Shown: piece after piece, positions 8,949-17,695 of the stretch
How positions within the stretch are numbered: position 1 is the first letter of the stretch
How the letters are laid out: each line of letters starts with the position of its first letter
Origin: Myroides odoratimimus
GTDB taxonomy: Bacteria > Bacteroidota > Bacteroidia > Flavobacteriales > Flavobacteriaceae
DNA length: 64,000 bases
Assembly: GCF_030326305.1 (NCBI RefSeq)
Contig: NZ_JACAKB010000002.1
Coordinates: 124,001 to 188,000, forward strand
Direction: 5' to 3'
Notes under the pieces: generated by a model
Seen by the model: only the letters and a program-made list of their open reading frames with translations
What the model was told of the DNA's origin: nothing
Database searches by the model: none
Program-made: the position numbers and the translations under genes

Positions 8949-10208
8949 ATGCATTTTAATTTCTCAAGCTTTAAACAAGCTTTCAATCCAAAAAACATTT
9001 CTTTTTCGCTACTGATAAGATGGTTTATTATTATCTTATTATCTGGAATATTAATAGGTAGTATATCAGCGCTATTTCTATATGTATTAGAGGAGGTGAC
9101 GTCTATAAGGGGAGTACACAGTTATTTATTATATGGTTTACCTGTTGGTGGGTTCTTAATAGGACTATTATATTACTATTATGGCAAAGAGGCTAATCAA
9201 GGGAATAACCTAATCATCTCAGAATACCACATTCCCTCTAAGACAATACCTTTCAGAATGTTTCCTTTAGTGTTACTAGGCACTTGGGTTACTCATCTAT
9301 TTGGAGGATCAGCTGGGCGTGAAGGTACGGCTGTGCAAATGGGAGGTACTATAGCAGATCAGCTTAATAAATACTTACATCTAGGCTCTGAAGCTAGAAA
9401 GACAATCCTTTTGATGGGGGTTAGTGCTGGATTTGCATCTGTATTTGGCACTCCTATAGCAGGTATTTTCTTTGCATTTGAATTAATGCTTCTAAGAAAT
9501 TTTAGACTTCATAGTGTATTACCTGTTGTACTGACAGCTTATATAAGTCATTACAGTTGTATCGCCTGGGGAATACATCATACTATGTACACTGTGGATG
9601 TCCCTATCTCCAATATGATAACTACGTTGCTGAAATGTGCTGTAGTAGGTGTCCTTTTTGGTCTAACAGCTTATCTATTCATCTTGTGTTTACAAAAATG
9701 GGGACAGCTTTTTACAAGAACAATACCCTACCCTCCACTAAGACCATTTGTAGGAGCGCTACTCTTTATACTCTTAATCCACACCATAGGTAATGAAAGC
9801 TACTTAGGACTCGGTGTTCCAACGATCGTAGATTCTTTTATGACCCCCATGAGCTCGGAAGTATTTATACTAAAGATAGTATTCACAACATTAATCTTAG
9901 GTGCGGGTTTTAAAGGAGGAGAGGTGACCCCTCTATTCTTCATAGGAGCTACACTGGGTAGTTATCTATCTATCTACGCAGGCTTACCTATAAGTCTTAT
10001 GGCTGCTTTAGGCTTTGTAGCTGTTTTCGCAGGAGCTACTAAAACACCTCTAGCTTGTACATTTATGGGTATAGAGCTTTTTGGCATAGAATATGCTATA
10101 TTACTAGCAGTAGTATGCTTTGTAGCCTATTTTACATCAGGGAAACAAAGTATCTATAGCGAACAGTTTAAAAACAAGAATAAGATAATAGATATAAAAT
10201 TGAAATAA
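8949..10208 (+). CDS. CLC-F type fluoride/proton antiporter
   Basis: This 419-residue CLC-family membrane transporter has about ten to twelve helical segments. The selectivity features are those of the fluoride-specific CLC-F clade rather than chloride channels. GREGT (residues 123-127) replaces GREGP, a GNNLI segment (85-89) replaces GSGIP, and GGEVTP (323-328) carries the Glu and Thr known from CLC-F proteins. It has no C-terminal CBS domains. The expected role is fluoride export from the cytoplasm. The fluoride-aptamer-like leader immediately upstream supports the assignment independently. Confidence 0.9.
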   Translation: MHFNFSSFKQAFNPKNISFSLLIRWFIIILLSGILIGSISALFLYVLEEVTSIRGVHSYLLYGLPVGGFLIGLLYYYYGKEANQGNNLIISEYHIPSKTIPFRMFPLVLLGTWVTHLFGGSAGREGTAVQMGGTIADQLNKYLHLGSEARKTILLMGVSAGFASVFGTPIAGIFFAFELMLLRNFRLHSVLPVVLTAYISHYSCIAWGIHHTMYTVDVPISNMITTLLKCAVVGVLFGLTAYLFILCLQKWGQLFTRTIPYPPLRPFVGALLFILLIHTIGNESYLGLGVPTIVDSFMTPMSSEVFILKIVFTTLILGAGFKGGEVTPLFFIGATLGSYLSIYAGLPISLMAALGFVAVFAGATKTPLACTFMGIELFGIEYAILLAVVCFVAYFTSGKQSIYSEQFKNKNKIIDIKLK

Positions 10209-10347
10209 GTGTATATAATCAAAGGATAAATAGCATATTTTCAAAGCACTAGTAGTAAATCAGTATTAAATTATCAATATGATATTTTCAAGGCTTTATA
10301 TTCACAAAATTATAATTACAAAAACGAGGTAAATTCAAAATCTTTGC

Positions 10348-10355
10348 TACCTTTG
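10348..10355 (+). promoter_or_regulatory. Promoter -7 box of glutamate-synthase-like gene
   Basis: TACCTTTG is an exact TAnnTTTG match and is followed by C. It implies a leader of about 140 nt before the ATG at 10502, in which I recognise no riboswitch. Confidence 0.55.
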
Positions 10356-10501
10356 CTTCGTAAATTTCATAAGGTATTGATTGATTTGAGACTAAGAAAT
10401 TAGTGCAATCTTCATAAAATAACTTGTGAAAAAGAATAACAAAATAAACGCTAATTCTATTACAAACTAAACAACAAAAGATTGCATTAAAATTCTATTT
10501 T

Positions 10502-12055
10502 ATGTTTCACAAAAAATTTTTAAATCGGTTTACATTTGGACAATTAACGATGGCTATCGTTTTCCTTTACCTTATTTACGCAATTACTTCATTTGTATTG
10601 TACCAATCAACTGCTAGTATAGTAAATATCGTTATTTCAGGTTTTCTTGCAACACTTGCTATAATCGACAAAATACAAAACAAACATACAATTCGTAAAA
10701 ACTACCCAATTTTTGCACGATTCAGATATATGTTTGAATCAATCAGACCAGAGATGCGTCAGTACTTTTGGGAAGGAGAATTAGACGGAAAACCATTCAA
10801 TAGACGTGAGCGTTCTATTGTTTATCAAAGAGCGAAAAACGAGAAACAAACTGTTTCTTTCGGTATGCAAGATGACCCTAACCGCATCGGTTACGAATGG
10901 GCTTCTCACTCAGTATATCCTAAACATATATCAGATACAAACTTCAGAACTACTATTGGTAGCGACTTATGTAGCCAACCTTATAGTGCAAGTGTTTATA
11001 ACATTAGTGCGATGAGTTACGGTGCATTAAGTAAAAAAGCTATTACTGCTCTTAACGAAGGAGCTAAGATTGGTGGTTTTGCACATAATACAGGAGAAGG
11101 AGGTATTAGTCAATACCACCGTTCAGGAGGAGATTTAATTTGGCAAATCGGTACTGGATACTTTGGATGTCGTAATGAAAAAGGTTTCTTTGATGATACT
11201 TTATTCGAAGAGCGTTCTAACTACCCAGAGGTAAAAATGATTGAACTTAAATTATCACAAGGTGCTAAGCCTGGTCATGGAGGTCTTTTACCTGCTGAGA
11301 AAAATACAGTTGAGATTTCTAAAATCCGTAGTATTACTCCTCACACTACAGTACACTCTCCATCAGGACATACAGCGTTCTCTAACCCTACTGAGTTAGT
11401 TCATTTCATCGCTAGATTGAGAAAACTATCTAATGGTAAACCAATTGGTTTTAAAATCTGTATTGGTAAAAAAGATGAGTTCTTAGATATCGTAGCTGCA
11501 ATGGTAGAAACTGGTATTCACCCTGACTTTATCACTATCGATGGTGCTGAAGGAGGAACAGGAGCTGCTCCACTAGAATTTATCGATTACATGGGTATGG
11601 CATTAAATGATGCTTTAGTGTTCGCTAATAAAACATTAATCGAAAACGGATTAAGAGATAAAATAAAAATACTAGCTTCAGGACGTATCATCTCTGCTTT
11701 TGACATTGCTAAGACAATGGCTTTAGGTGCAGATGCTTGTTATAGTGCTCGTGGTATGATGTTCGCTTTAGGATGTATCCAAGCTCTACAATGTGATAGT
11801 GGTCACTGTCCTGTAGGTATCGCAACTCAAGATGAGACATTATACAAAGGATTAGATGTTACAGATAAGAGAATGCGTGTTGCTAATTTCCACAAAAACA
11901 CAATGAAAGCCTTAGGAGAATTCATCAGTGCTTGTGGATATGAAAATACTCAAGAGGTTAACCCTAAAACATTCTACAAACGTATTGACCACGGAGTGAT
12001 CAAAAGTTTCCAAGAAATGTACTTCGGTAACTTAGATACTAGAAAAGTAAAATAA
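10502..12055 (+). CDS. FMN-binding glutamate synthase family protein
   Basis: The 517-residue protein begins with two hydrophobic segments (about residues 15-35 and 38-58). The FMN/2-oxoglutarate TIM-barrel domain of glutamate synthase follows. Visible motifs are SAMSYGALS, the glycine-rich GAKPGHGG and GAEGGTGAAP segments, and a Cys cluster CIQALQCDSGHCP that may hold an iron-sulfur centre. It lacks the glutaminase and GXGXG domains of full GltB, so it cannot by itself take nitrogen from glutamine. The electron donor and physiological substrate are unknown. It is a single gene with its own promoter and terminator. Confidence 0.88.
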   Translation: MFHKKFLNRFTFGQLTMAIVFLYLIYAITSFVLYQSTASIVNIVISGFLATLAIIDKIQNKHTIRKNYPIFARFRYMFESIRPEMRQYFWEGELDGKPFNRRERSIVYQRAKNEKQTVSFGMQDDPNRIGYEWASHSVYPKHISDTNFRTTIGSDLCSQPYSASVYNISAMSYGALSKKAITALNEGAKIGGFAHNTGEGGISQYHRSGGDLIWQIGTGYFGCRNEKGFFDDTLFEERSNYPEVKMIELKLSQGAKPGHGGLLPAEKNTVEISKIRSITPHTTVHSPSGHTAFSNPTELVHFIARLRKLSNGKPIGFKICIGKKDEFLDIVAAMVETGIHPDFITIDGAEGGTGAAPLEFIDYMGMALNDALVFANKTLIENGLRDKIKILASGRIISAFDIAKTMALGADACYSARGMMFALGCIQALQCDSGHCPVGIATQDETLYKGLDVTDKRMRVANFHKNTMKALGEFISACGYENTQEVNPKTFYKRIDHGVIKSFQEMYFGNLDTRKVK

Positions 12056-12080
12056 CAAGCTAACTAAGCTTCGTTTATAC

Positions 12081-12112
12081 AAAAGACCACAAAGTTATTG
12101 TGGTCTTTTTTT
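12081..12112 (+). terminator. Terminator of glutamate-synthase-like gene
   Basis: An 8-bp stem GACCACAA (12085-12092) pairs with 12098-12105. It is extended by A/T pairs and followed by a T-tract. Confidence 0.87.
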
Positions 12113-12149
12113 ATATTAGCCCTATAAAAACAACATAATAATAAACACA

Positions 12150-13055
12150 TTGAAACTTAAACCAAAACATTGGGTGACGCTAATTATCCTTTCCTTAATA
12201 TGGGGATCGTCTTTTATTCTTATCAAGCGAGGTTTAGAGTATTTTACTCCTATACAAGTAGGTGCGCTTAGAATTACTTTTGCAGGTTTATTCTTATTGC
12301 CTATTTCTCTAAAACATATTAAAAAATTACCTAAGAAAACATTTCACTGGTTATTTCTTACTGCTCTAGTAGGAAGTTTTATACCTATGTTTTTATTCCC
12401 TATAGCAGAAGTACATTTAGACAGTTCTATAGCAGGAATATTAAATGCCTTAATGTCAATATTTGTAATTGTATTAGGAGTTCTATTTTTTAAATATCAA
12501 ACACATCTTGGTGAAGTTACTGGAGTTATCCTATCCTTTATAGGCGTAATTCTATTATTACAGTCTCCTGATTCTACAGGTCTAGTCTCAAATGATTGGT
12601 TTTATCATTTGTTATTGGTAATCGCTTCCTTAATGTATGCTTATAGTGGATTATTGACACAAAAATACATGGGTAATATCCCTCCTATTGTTTGGACAGC
12701 ATTCATAGAATTAGTCTTACTTATACCTGCTCTCATAGTACTTACCTCTACAGGTTTTTTCCAAACTATTGGTGAACATCCTGAAGCATTAAAAGGACTT
12801 GGTTTTGTCTTTTTATTAGCTCTATTCGGTAGTGCCTTAGCTAATATTTATTATTATAAACTAATACATGAAACAAATGCTAGCTTTGCCTCTTCCGTAT
12901 CTCTACTAATGCCTTTAGTAGCTTTTTGTTGGGGACTATTAGATGATGAAGTATTAGGTGCCTTGCAGATTTTAGGTGGTATACTAATCGTAGCGGGGCT
13001 TTACTTTGGGAGAAAAGAAATAAAACTTCCTATTTTAAAAAAGAAAACAATATAA
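12150..13055 (+). CDS. EamA/DMT-family transporter
   Basis: This is a 301-residue drug/metabolite-superfamily permease with about ten membrane helices arranged as two EamA repeats. The first starts at WGSSFILIKRGL and the second near residue 150. The family exports amino acids, metabolites or drugs, and the substrate is not predictable. The start appears to be TTG at 12150. No in-frame ATG lies before it, and the next Met is far inside the first repeat. It converges on the dehydratase gene and shares a terminator with it. Confidence 0.88.
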   Translation: MKLKPKHWVTLIILSLIWGSSFILIKRGLEYFTPIQVGALRITFAGLFLLPISLKHIKKLPKKTFHWLFLTALVGSFIPMFLFPIAEVHLDSSIAGILNALMSIFVIVLGVLFFKYQTHLGEVTGVILSFIGVILLLQSPDSTGLVSNDWFYHLLLVIASLMYAYSGLLTQKYMGNIPPIVWTAFIELVLLIPALIVLTSTGFFQTIGEHPEALKGLGFVFLLALFGSALANIYYYKLIHETNASFASSVSLLMPLVAFCWGLLDDEVLGALQILGGILIVAGLYFGRKEIKLPILKKKTI

Positions 13056-13088
13056 AAAAAGAGTATCAAATTAATGATACCCTTTTTT
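13054..13088. terminator. Bidirectional terminator, EamA/dehydratase
   Basis: A short stem GTATCA (13063-13068) pairs with TGATAC (13075-13080). It is flanked by an A-run at 13054-13060 and a T-run at 13083-13088. The stem is short but correctly placed between convergent genes. Confidence 0.6.
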
Positions 13089-13094
13089 GATGAT

Positions 13095-14033
13095 TTATTC
13101 AAATGGTAAATTATTTAAATCAACATTACCTCCTGATAGAATTATACCTACTTTCTTTCCTGCAAAAGAAGGTCTTTCTTTTATTAATACTGCTAAAGCA
13201 ACAGCACTACTTGGTTCTACAACAATCTTCATACGTTCCCATATCAATCGCATAGAACTAATAATTTCATTTTCTCGTACACGTATAATTTTAGAAACAT
13301 GATCTTTAATAATAGGGAATGTAATATCACCTAGCTGAGTACGCAACCCATCAGCAATAGTATCTGTAGTCTCATTACACTCAATCTGCCCACTCATTAA
13401 AGAACGATAGGCGTCATCAGCTTCTAAAGGTTCTCCTCCTATTACTTCTATAGTCTCTTTACCAAAAGCTTTGGCTGCTAATGCAGTACCAGCAATTAAA
13501 CCTCCTCCACCTACTGGAGTGATAATAACATCTAGATCAGGGTACGCTTCTAATAATTCCATAGCAGCGGTTCCCTGCCCCATAACAACGTCTATATTAT
13601 TAGATGCATGTATAAATGTTGCTCCAGTATCTTCTATTACTTGGTTACAAATACGTTCTCTAGACTCTAATGTAGCTATACAATCTATAATCTCCCCTCC
13701 ATAAGCTATAACTGCATTACGCTTAACGTCAGGTGCATCTTTAGGCATTACAATATAACATTTCACTCCTAAATATTTAGCTGCAAGAGCTAAAGCCTGA
13801 GCAAAATTACCCGAAGAATGAGTGATTACTCCTCTCCCCCTTTGTTCTTCTGTCAACTGAAGAATAGCATTCGAAGCTCCCCTCATTTTAAACGCGCCTG
13901 CACGTTGAAAATTCTCACATTTAAAGTATAAATCGTTACCTAAAAAGTTTTCTATTTGACCAGATTCCATAATTGGAGTATAACGTGCATACGGTCGAAT
14001 ACGTTCTAAACAAGCTAAGAAATCCTCTTTCAT
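13095..14033 (-). CDS. Threonine/serine dehydratase (PLP, no ACT domain)
   Basis: The fold-type II PLP enzyme has 312 residues. The Schiff-base Lys is Lys49 in AFKMRGASNA. SSGNFAQA (73-80) binds the substrate carboxylate, and the phosphate-binding GGGGLIAG loop is at 175-182. The C-terminal ACT regulatory domain of biosynthetic IlvA is absent. The length matches catabolic threonine deaminases, serine racemases and hydroxyaspartate ammonia-lyases, which cannot be separated by eye. The likely reaction is deamination of threonine or serine to the 2-oxoacid. It is a single gene, framed by terminators on both sides. Confidence 0.88.
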   Translation of the reverse strand: MKEDFLACLERIRPYARYTPIMESGQIENFLGNDLYFKCENFQRAGAFKMRGASNAILQLTEEQRGRGVITHSSGNFAQALALAAKYLGVKCYIVMPKDAPDVKRNAVIAYGGEIIDCIATLESRERICNQVIEDTGATFIHASNNIDVVMGQGTAAMELLEAYPDLDVIITPVGGGGLIAGTALAAKAFGKETIEVIGGEPLEADDAYRSLMSGQIECNETTDTIADGLRTQLGDITFPIIKDHVSKIIRVRENEIISSMRLIWERMKIVVEPSSAVALAVLIKERPSFAGKKVGIILSGGNVDLNNLPFE

Positions 14034-14053
14034 AAAATGTAATCATTTAAACA

Positions 14054-14084
14054 AAAAACTCCCAACGTAAGTTGAGAGTTTTTA
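14054..14084 (-). terminator. Terminator of the PPIase gene
   Basis: The stem AAAAACTC-CAAC pairs with GTTG-GAGTTTTT around a GTAA loop, with one mismatch. The A-run at its left side gives the U-tract on the minus strand. Confidence 0.75.
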
Positions 14085-14093
14085 TATAACTTA

Positions 14094-15026
14094 TTATTTT
14101 ACGTCCATTAACTCTACGTCAAATACTAAAGTTGCATTTGGAGGAATAACTCCACCTGCACCTGCTTCTCCGTATCCTAAGTAAGAAGGGATAACAAATC
14201 TAGCTTTATCACCAACGTTTAATAAAGCAATTCCTTCGTCCCAACCTTCGATTACATATCCTTGACCTAATGGGAATTCAATAGGTTTTTTTCTTTTATA
14301 AGAGCTATCGAACTCTTGTCCATTCGCTAAAGCACCTTTGTAGTGTACAGAAACAGTTTTCCCTTTCTCTGCTTTCTTACCAGTACCTTTCACGATCATT
14401 TGATATCTTAATCCACTTGGAGTTTCTTCAAAACCTGCAGATAATTTTTCTACTTCTACTAAAGCAGCTTTTTTAGCTTCAGCTTCTCTTTTCTCTCTAG
14501 CTCCTTCGAAAGTTCTGAAAGCTTCAATAGCATTCCATTTCTCAGCAGCTTCTCCTACTCTTACAATCTCTACAGACTCTAAAATATCTCCTTGTGCAAC
14601 TGCATCTACGATATCTTGTCCTTCAACAACTTTACCAAAAACAGTATGTTTACCATCTAACCAAGGTGTAGCAACATGGGTAATAAAGAATTGAGATCCA
14701 TTAGTACCAGGGCCTGCATTAGCCATTGATAATACACCTGGACCATCATGTCTTAAAGCTGGGTGGAACTCATCATCAAATTTATAACCTGGACCTCCAG
14801 AACCTTGACCTAAAGGACAACCTCCCTGAATCATAAAGTCAGGAATAACTCTATGAAATTTAAGACCATCATAGTAAGGTTTACCTTGTGGACGTGCACT
14901 GTTTTCTAAATTACCTTCTGCTAAAGCTACGAAGTTACCAACTGTACCAGGTGTTAACTCTTCTGTAAGCTTTACTAATATTGCTCCTTTTGATGTGTTG
15001 AACTTAGCGTAAATACCGTTTTCCAT
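14094..15026 (-). CDS. Cyclophilin-FKBP fusion peptidyl-prolyl isomerase
   Basis: The 310-residue protein joins two unrelated prolyl isomerase folds. Residues 1-165 are a cyclophilin, with [21 protein letters not shown] and [13 protein letters not shown] Lys/Glu-rich linker follows (about 168-195). Residues 200-310 are an FKBP domain, with [16 protein letters not shown] and the [13 protein letters not shown] end. There is no signal peptide, so it should act in the cytoplasm. Such dual immunophilins are known from Flavobacterium-like bacteria. It is a single gene, and no clear -7 box was found in front of it. Confidence 0.95.
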   Translation of the reverse strand: MENGIYAKFNTSKGAILVKLTEELTPGTVGNFVALAEGNLENSARPQGKPYYDGLKFHRVIPDFMIQGGCPLGQGSGGPGYKFDDEFHPALRHDGPGVLSMANAGPGTNGSQFFITHVATPWLDGKHTVFGKVVEGQDIVDAVAQGDILESVEIVRVGEAAEKWNAIEAFRTFEGAREKREAEAKKAALVEVEKLSAGFEETPSGLRYQMIVKGTGKKAEKGKTVSVHYKGALANGQEFDSSYKRKKPIEFPLGQGYVIEGWDEGIALLNVGDKARFVIPSYLGYGEAGAGGVIPPNATLVFDVELMDVK

Positions 15027-15085
15027 TGTTCTAATTTTTATCGTTTTTGAATTACTTCACTTAGCCCTAAGACTAATTCTTTCTT

Positions 15086-16243
15086 TTATGATTTCTTATT
15101 TGCAGCAAGATATACTACTAGAGATAATAATGCTAAACACATACCTCCTATGCATACTCCACTCCATCCAAAAAACTTCCACAAATATAGTCCAAAAGCC
15201 GAGCCAAAAGCAGTTCCAAGGAAACTAAATGACATATAGACAGTATTTAATCTATTGCGTGCTTCGGGTAAAAGGGAATAAATACGCGTTTGATTAGATA
15301 CATGTATAGTCTGTAATCCTAAGTCTATCAAAACAATACCTATAATAAGACCTATTACTGAGGTACTTGAAAAATAAAATATCACAAAACTTAAGAATGT
15401 CATGAATATGCCATATAGTATTAGCTTTCTAGCTCCTCCAGCTCCACCGACTTTCCCTACTAAAGGAGCTGCAAAAGCACCACATGCTCCAATCAGTCCA
15501 AATGCTCCAATTACAGCAGAATCATAACCGAATGGCTGGTTGTGTAAAAGCAAGACCATTGTAGTCCAAAATGCACCAAACTGAGCAAAAGCCAAAGCTG
15601 TAATACCTGTAGACTCTCTTAAAATAGGTTGCTCTCTGATTAAAACAAATAAAGATTTATAGAGATCTATTACTTTTCCATTAAAACTTGGCTTATTATA
15701 AGGTAATCGAATCTGAATCATAATTACGATAACAACACTTACTATAGTAGCTATCCAAAACATACCTCGCCATCCTAACCACACACCTACAAAACCGCTC
15801 AATGTTCTAGAAAACAAAATACCTATCAATAACCCACTTACAACTGTTCCGATCACTTTGCCACGTTGCTCTTCAGAAGATAAACTCGCAGCTAATGGCA
15901 AGACTAATTGAGGCACAATAGAGGTTGCACCTAATACAAAACTAATTATTTGTAATAGAAAGAAATTTTGAACTACTGCTGTTAATGCTAATGTAATAGT
16001 AGCAAATATAGTTGTTATAATTATTTGTTTTTTGCGTTCTAACATATCACCTAAAGGAATCATTAAAAACATTCCTACAGCATATCCTGCTTGTGTCAGA
16101 TAAGTAAGTGTTCCAGCTGAAGCTTCAGAAACACCAAATTCTTCTGATATCAAAGGAATTAAAGGTTGACAATAATATAAGTTAGCAACAATTAATCCTG
16201 TAATCGCTGCCATAAATAGCACATTTGATTTTGATAAACTCAT
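15086..16243 (-). CDS. MFS transporter (sugar-efflux/drug-efflux type)
   Basis: This 385-residue major-facilitator protein has about 12 membrane helices. The loop 2-3 motif A is present (GDMLERKKQ region, residues 64-72). The first helix pair carries NLYYCQPLIPLI, typical of the YgaY/arabinose-efflux-like group of small proton antiporters. No dedicated regulator is adjacent. The substrate cannot be assigned. The ATG at 16241-16243 begins a plausible N-terminus just before the first helix. Confidence 0.87.
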   Translation of the reverse strand: MSLSKSNVLFMAAITGLIVANLYYCQPLIPLISEEFGVSEASAGTLTYLTQAGYAVGMFLMIPLGDMLERKKQIIITTIFATITLALTAVVQNFFLLQIISFVLGATSIVPQLVLPLAASLSSEEQRGKVIGTVVSGLLIGILFSRTLSGFVGVWLGWRGMFWIATIVSVVIVIMIQIRLPYNKPSFNGKVIDLYKSLFVLIREQPILRESTGITALAFAQFGAFWTTMVLLLHNQPFGYDSAVIGAFGLIGACGAFAAPLVGKVGGAGGARKLILYGIFMTFLSFVIFYFSSTSVIGLIIGIVLIDLGLQTIHVSNQTRIYSLLPEARNRLNTVYMSFSFLGTAFGSAFGLYLWKFFGWSGVCIGGMCLALLSLVVYLAANKKS

Positions 16244-16499
16244 AGATACAAATTTAGACTAATTCAGATGTAGAAATCTTAAGCTAGCGTAAGAAATTAT
16301 AATTTTTACAGTAAAATTAGAAGTATTACAACAGCCTATTTATTTTATTGAGACTCATGACTATCATAGAACTTAGTTTCTACTCCTCATAATTACATTC
16401 TAAAAAAGCTATATGCCATTCCTTATAATAAAGTACTGAACAATCCATAAATCGTAAGGTATTTTACTTTAGACAATTTCAATAGACCTAATAAAAAGC

Positions 16500-16507
16500 T
16501 ATTTTTG
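16500..16507 (+). promoter_or_regulatory. SMR gene -7 box, almost leaderless
   Basis: TATTTTTG is followed by C, an exact TAnnTTTG match ending only 9 bases before the ATG at 16517. The message would have a leader of only a few bases. Confidence 0.6.
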
Positions 16508-16516
16508 CAGTAAAAA

Positions 16517-16849
16517 ATGAAGAATATACTATTCTTACTTCTCGCTATACTCTTAGAAACTATCGCTACCACTACGCTTAAAGCTAGTGAAGGTTTTACT
16601 AAACTAGTTCCTACTGGTATTACTTTATTAGGTTATGCAGGCGCTTTTTATTTACTCAGCTTGACCTTGCGTACTATTCCTATTGGTATCGCTTATGCTT
16701 TATGGTCAGGAATTGGAATTGTATTAGTGACTATAGCTGCTTATTTTTTATATAAACAAAAACTAGACACTCCTGCCTTGATAGGAATAGCTTTTATAAT
16801 TACAGGAGTATTAATCATTCAGCTTTTTTCAAAAAGTCAAGCCCACTAA
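16517..16849 (+). CDS. Small multidrug resistance (SMR) transporter
   Basis: This 110-residue four-helix protein of the EmrE/SugE family has the essential membrane Glu at position 14 (LLETIATTTLK). The loop motif LxxIPIGIAYALWSGIG of helix 3 is intact. SMR proteins work as antiparallel dimers and exchange protons for cationic drugs or guanidinium. No guanidine riboswitch is recognisable, and its promoter leaves no room for one. It is a single gene ahead of trmD. Confidence 0.92.
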   Translation: MKNILFLLLAILLETIATTTLKASEGFTKLVPTGITLLGYAGAFYLLSLTLRTIPIGIAYALWSGIGIVLVTIAAYFLYKQKLDTPALIGIAFIITGVLIIQLFSKSQAH

Positions 16850-16879
16850 TACAATTTTGTAGGTTACAGAATACAATTG

Positions 16880-16887
16880 TACATTTG
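16880..16887 (+). promoter_or_regulatory. trmD promoter -7 box
   Basis: TACATTTG is followed by C, an exact TAnnTTTG match, 20 bases before the trmD ATG at 16908. Confidence 0.6.
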
Positions 16888-16907
16888 CCAAAATATCAAG
16901 AGTAATT

Positions 16908-17591
16908 ATGCGCATAGACATTATTTCCGTTTTACCAGAATTAATAGAGAGTCCTTTTCAAGCCTCAATCTTAAAAAGAGCTATAGAGAAAGGATTAGTA
17001 GAAGTACATTTTCACAACTTACGTGATTATAGCACTAATAAGCATAAGAATGTAGATGATTACCAATTCGGTGGTGGTGCTGGAATGGTTATGAGTGTAG
17101 AGCCTATAGATAAATGTATTACTGCATTAAAAACAGAGAGAGAATATGATGAAATAATCTATATGACTCCGGATGGGGAAACTTTAAACCAACAAATGGC
17201 TAATGGAATGTCTATGCTTAAAAACATAATCATTCTATGTGGACACTACAAAGGAGTAGATCAACGTGTACGTGATCATTTCATTACAAAAGAAATTTCT
17301 ATAGGAGATTATGTATTATCAGGAGGAGAGCTAGGAGCCGCTATTTTATGTGATGCTATTATCCGTCTTATCCCAGGAGTGCTTTCTAATGAGACTTCGG
17401 CTTTAACTGATAGCTTTCAAGACAACCTATTAGCACCTCCTATTTATACAAGACCATCTGAGTATAAGGGATGGAAGGTTCCAGATGTATTACTAAGTGG
17501 AAACTTCGCTGCTATAGATAAATGGAGAGAAGATATGGCTTATGAACACACCAAAAAAAGAAGACCAGACTTATTAGAAAGAGAAGATTAA
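16908..17591 (+). CDS. trmD: tRNA (guanine-37-N1)-methyltransferase
   Basis: TrmD methylates G37 next to the anticodon and prevents +1 frameshifts. The 227-residue SPOUT enzyme shows the start [22 protein letters not shown] (around residue 56), [12 protein letters not shown] and the knot segment [15 protein letters not shown]. In many bacteria, including Bacteroidota, trmD sits beside rplS. Here the two are separated by a 5-kb TonB-receptor cassette. It has its own promoter and a shared terminator. Confidence 0.97.
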   Translation: MRIDIISVLPELIESPFQASILKRAIEKGLVEVHFHNLRDYSTNKHKNVDDYQFGGGAGMVMSVEPIDKCITALKTEREYDEIIYMTPDGETLNQQMANGMSMLKNIIILCGHYKGVDQRVRDHFITKEISIGDYVLSGGELGAAILCDAIIRLIPGVLSNETSALTDSFQDNLLAPPIYTRPSEYKGWKVPDVLLSGNFAAIDKWREDMAYEHTKKRRPDLLERED

Positions 17592-17620
17592 ACAGTCATT
17601 CTACTAGTTAAAAAAATAAT

Positions 17621-17660
17621 AAGAACAGGGATAATCAGTTTATGATTTATCCCTGTTCTT
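17621..17660. terminator. Bidirectional terminator, trmD/DUF4374
   Basis: A perfect 14-bp stem (17621-17634 with 17647-17660, AAGAACAGGGATAA) lies between convergent genes. The U-tract is better on the minus strand (a run of A at 17611-17616). Confidence 0.85.
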
Positions 17661-17695
17661 TATTTATAAGGTGTTTTTAATTTTTATTTTATCTC

